Shown here: positions 63,181-64,000 of the stretch, piece by piece
Layout: every line of letters begins with the position of its first letter
Numbering within the stretch: the first letter of the stretch is position 1
Assembly (NCBI GenBank): GCA_963774405.1
Contig: CAVZEV010000008.1
Coordinates: 18,269 to 82,268, forward strand
Source: VRUE01 sp963774405
GTDB lineage: Bacteria; Actinomycetota; Thermoleophilia; Solirubrobacterales; 70-9
Reading direction: 5' to 3'
DNA: 64,000 bases
Made by a program: the position numbers and the translations under genes
The notes under the pieces: generated by a model
Seen by the model: only the letters and a program-made list of their open reading frames with translations
Told to the model about the DNA's origin: nothing
Databases searched by the model: none

Positions 63181-63497
63181 GCGTGAGCTGATTCTATGGC
63201 TGCGGCCTTCTTTCTCTTCGTGACACGCCCGTCGCCGCTGCCATTGCCATTGGCGCTGACCTTCGCCTCGCGGTAGAAGTGCTCGGTGGCGCCGCGCACC
63301 GGGCGTTCGCCGGCCAGCTCGACCAGGCCGGTGCGGCGCAGCTCTGTGACGTGATAGTTGACGTTGCTGAGCGGCGTGCGCAGCTCGTAGCTGAGGTCGC
63401 TGGGGGAGAGCGTGCGGCCGCCGTCCATCCCGAGCACTTCCAGGATTGAGATGCGAAGGGGGTGGGTATTGGCGCGAGCCAGGAGCTGCCAGTTCAT
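63171..63497 (-). CDS. ArsR-like winged-helix regulator
   Basis: A 108-residue regulator from ATG 63497: NWQLLARANTHPLRISILEV, SPSDLSYELRTPLSNVNYHV and TELRRTGLVELAGERPVRGA with TEHFYREAK as the wing. No cysteine metal site is visible, so it is not a metal sensor of the classic kind. Its TAG stop lies inside the tRNA-Gly 5' end (U8-A9-G10), so the last ten bases overlap the tRNA gene. Confidence 0.85.
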   Translation of the reverse strand: MNWQLLARANTHPLRISILEVLGMDGGRTLSPSDLSYELRTPLSNVNYHVTELRRTGLVELAGERPVRGATEHFYREAKVSANGNGSGDGRVTKRKKAAAIESAHART

Positions 63498-63554
63498 GGG
63501 ATTCCTCCGATTGATCAACTGCTTTACCTACTTGTAGGGCTATTGATACCAAAA

Positions 63555-63573
63555 AATGATGATCTAAATCATT
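63555..63573. promoter_or_regulatory. AT-rich palindrome in a divergent promoter region
   Basis: AATGAT GATCTAA ATCATT forms a 6-bp inverted repeat within the most AT-rich stretch of the window, between the ArsR-like gene and the divergent secreted protein gene. It is a natural candidate operator for the regulator. Confidence 0.5.
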
Positions 63574-63622
63574 AAAATCGGGTAGGCTTAGGCAGATGAC
63601 CGACGACGGGAGGAGAGTCACG

Positions 63623-64000
63623 ATGGGGAAGCGGGCGCGGATCTGGCTTTGTGCTGCGGTATCCATGGTTTTCTTGGCGCTTGCCGCCGCGGCCCCCGCC
63701 GGAGCCGTCGACATCATCGAAGGCAAGCCGGAAACGGTCGAAGCCGGGTGGCAGGCCGGTACCTGCACGACCGACGTGCCGGAATGCAGCGTCGACACCC
63801 CGGATCAGTTCTCCAAGCAGGCCGCGAGCCATCCGAAAGACGGCTTCACCCAGATCATCGTCAAGCACTCCGGGCTCTTCGAAACGCCGTCGGGCAACCT
63901 GAAGACCGTCCTCGTCGACCTCCCGCAGGGGCTCAGCGTCAACCCCCAGGCCACGCCCCAGTGCGAACTCGAAAACGGGAAATTCCCGGCGGCCAGGGTG
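63623..64000 (+). CDS. Secreted protein, N-terminal part (runs off the window)
   Basis: An ATG behind GGGAGGAG opens a signal peptide (LCAAVSMVFLALAAAAPAGA) and 126 codons without a stop to the window end. Recognisable features are GTCTTDVPECSVDTPDQFSK (paired cysteines), KDGFTQIIVKHSG and LKTVLVDLPQGLSVNPQATP with a further Cys. Such repeated-cysteine secreted proteins are common in Solirubrobacterales-like genomes, but I recognise no named family. The remainder is needed for any call. Confidence 0.75.
   Translation, partial: MGKRARIWLCAAVSMVFLALAAAAPAGAVDIIEGKPETVEAGWQAGTCTTDVPECSVDTPDQFSKQAASHPKDGFTQIIVKHSGLFETPSGNLKTVLVDLPQGLSVNPQATPQCELENGKFPAARV

Overview
The window looks like chromosomal DNA of a very GC-rich actinobacterium. 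The evidence is strong G/C third-position bias, many GTG and TTG starts, GTTCAC-type Pho boxes with an 11-bp period, a secreted Rpf-like lysozyme-fold protein, TadE-like pilins and a PIN/antitoxin complement. Gene content would fit Thermoleophilia/Solirubrobacterales, but that placement is inference. No phage, insertion sequence, CRISPR array or integron is visible.

Layout. 0-9.6 kb: a formylglycine-generating-enzyme-like protein (cut by the window edge), DUF1697, a metallo-beta-lactamase-fold hydrolase with two tiny membrane proteins, an ABC-F ATPase, a cytochrome P450, purU, an Rpf-like protein, an HD-domain protein and uppP. 9.8-24.1 kb: a phosphate/polyphosphate island with an orphan OmpR-type regulator, a stand-alone winged-helix paralogue, pstS-pstC-pstA-pstB-phoU, a Ppx/GppA phosphatase, a CHAD protein, a PHP-glycosyltransferase fusion, ppk1, a DUF47 protein and a PiT transporter. 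Four tandem 11-bp repeat arrays of Pho-box type tie the regulator, the winged-helix gene, pstS and the PHP-glycosyltransferase/ppk1 unit together. 24-29.5 kb: small membrane and TadE-like proteins, a VapBC module, an epimerase and a secreted YWTD-type propeller. 29.7-34.1 kb: a pyruvate/2-oxoacid:ferredoxin oxidoreductase operon ending in a GltD-like flavoprotein fused to ferredoxin. 34.2-45.4 kb: an accessory stretch with a VanY+SLT peptidoglycan hydrolase, a second VapBC, a serine hydrolase, START-like proteins, two TetR regulators with visible operators, a NiCoT-type permease, a lower-GC HEPN-like gene and a cupredoxin lipoprotein. 45.5-57 kb: enoyl-CoA hydratase, uvrC, rapZ, an ABC exporter, and the glycolytic run gap-pgk-tpiA-gpmI followed by tgt. 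57-64 kb: a Ser/Thr kinase with its lipoprotein, a metallophosphoesterase, argS, a CpsD-like ATPase, ccmH-ccmG, tRNA-Gly(CCC), an ArsR-like regulator and the start of a secreted protein.

Two global properties matter for any reader. First, many conserved genes (pstB, phoU, ppx, CHAD, pgk, tpiA, gpmI, the kinase, argS, ccmH and others) are broken by single-base frameshifts that leave the protein similarity intact on both sides. These are far more likely assembly or read errors than real pseudogenes, and they cluster at about 14-17 kb and 52-63 kb. Second, several gene borders carry long, near-perfect inverted repeats (arms 13-31 bp), often ending just before a start codon. They are not explained by ordinary terminators and some share a TTGACC...GGTCAA core.
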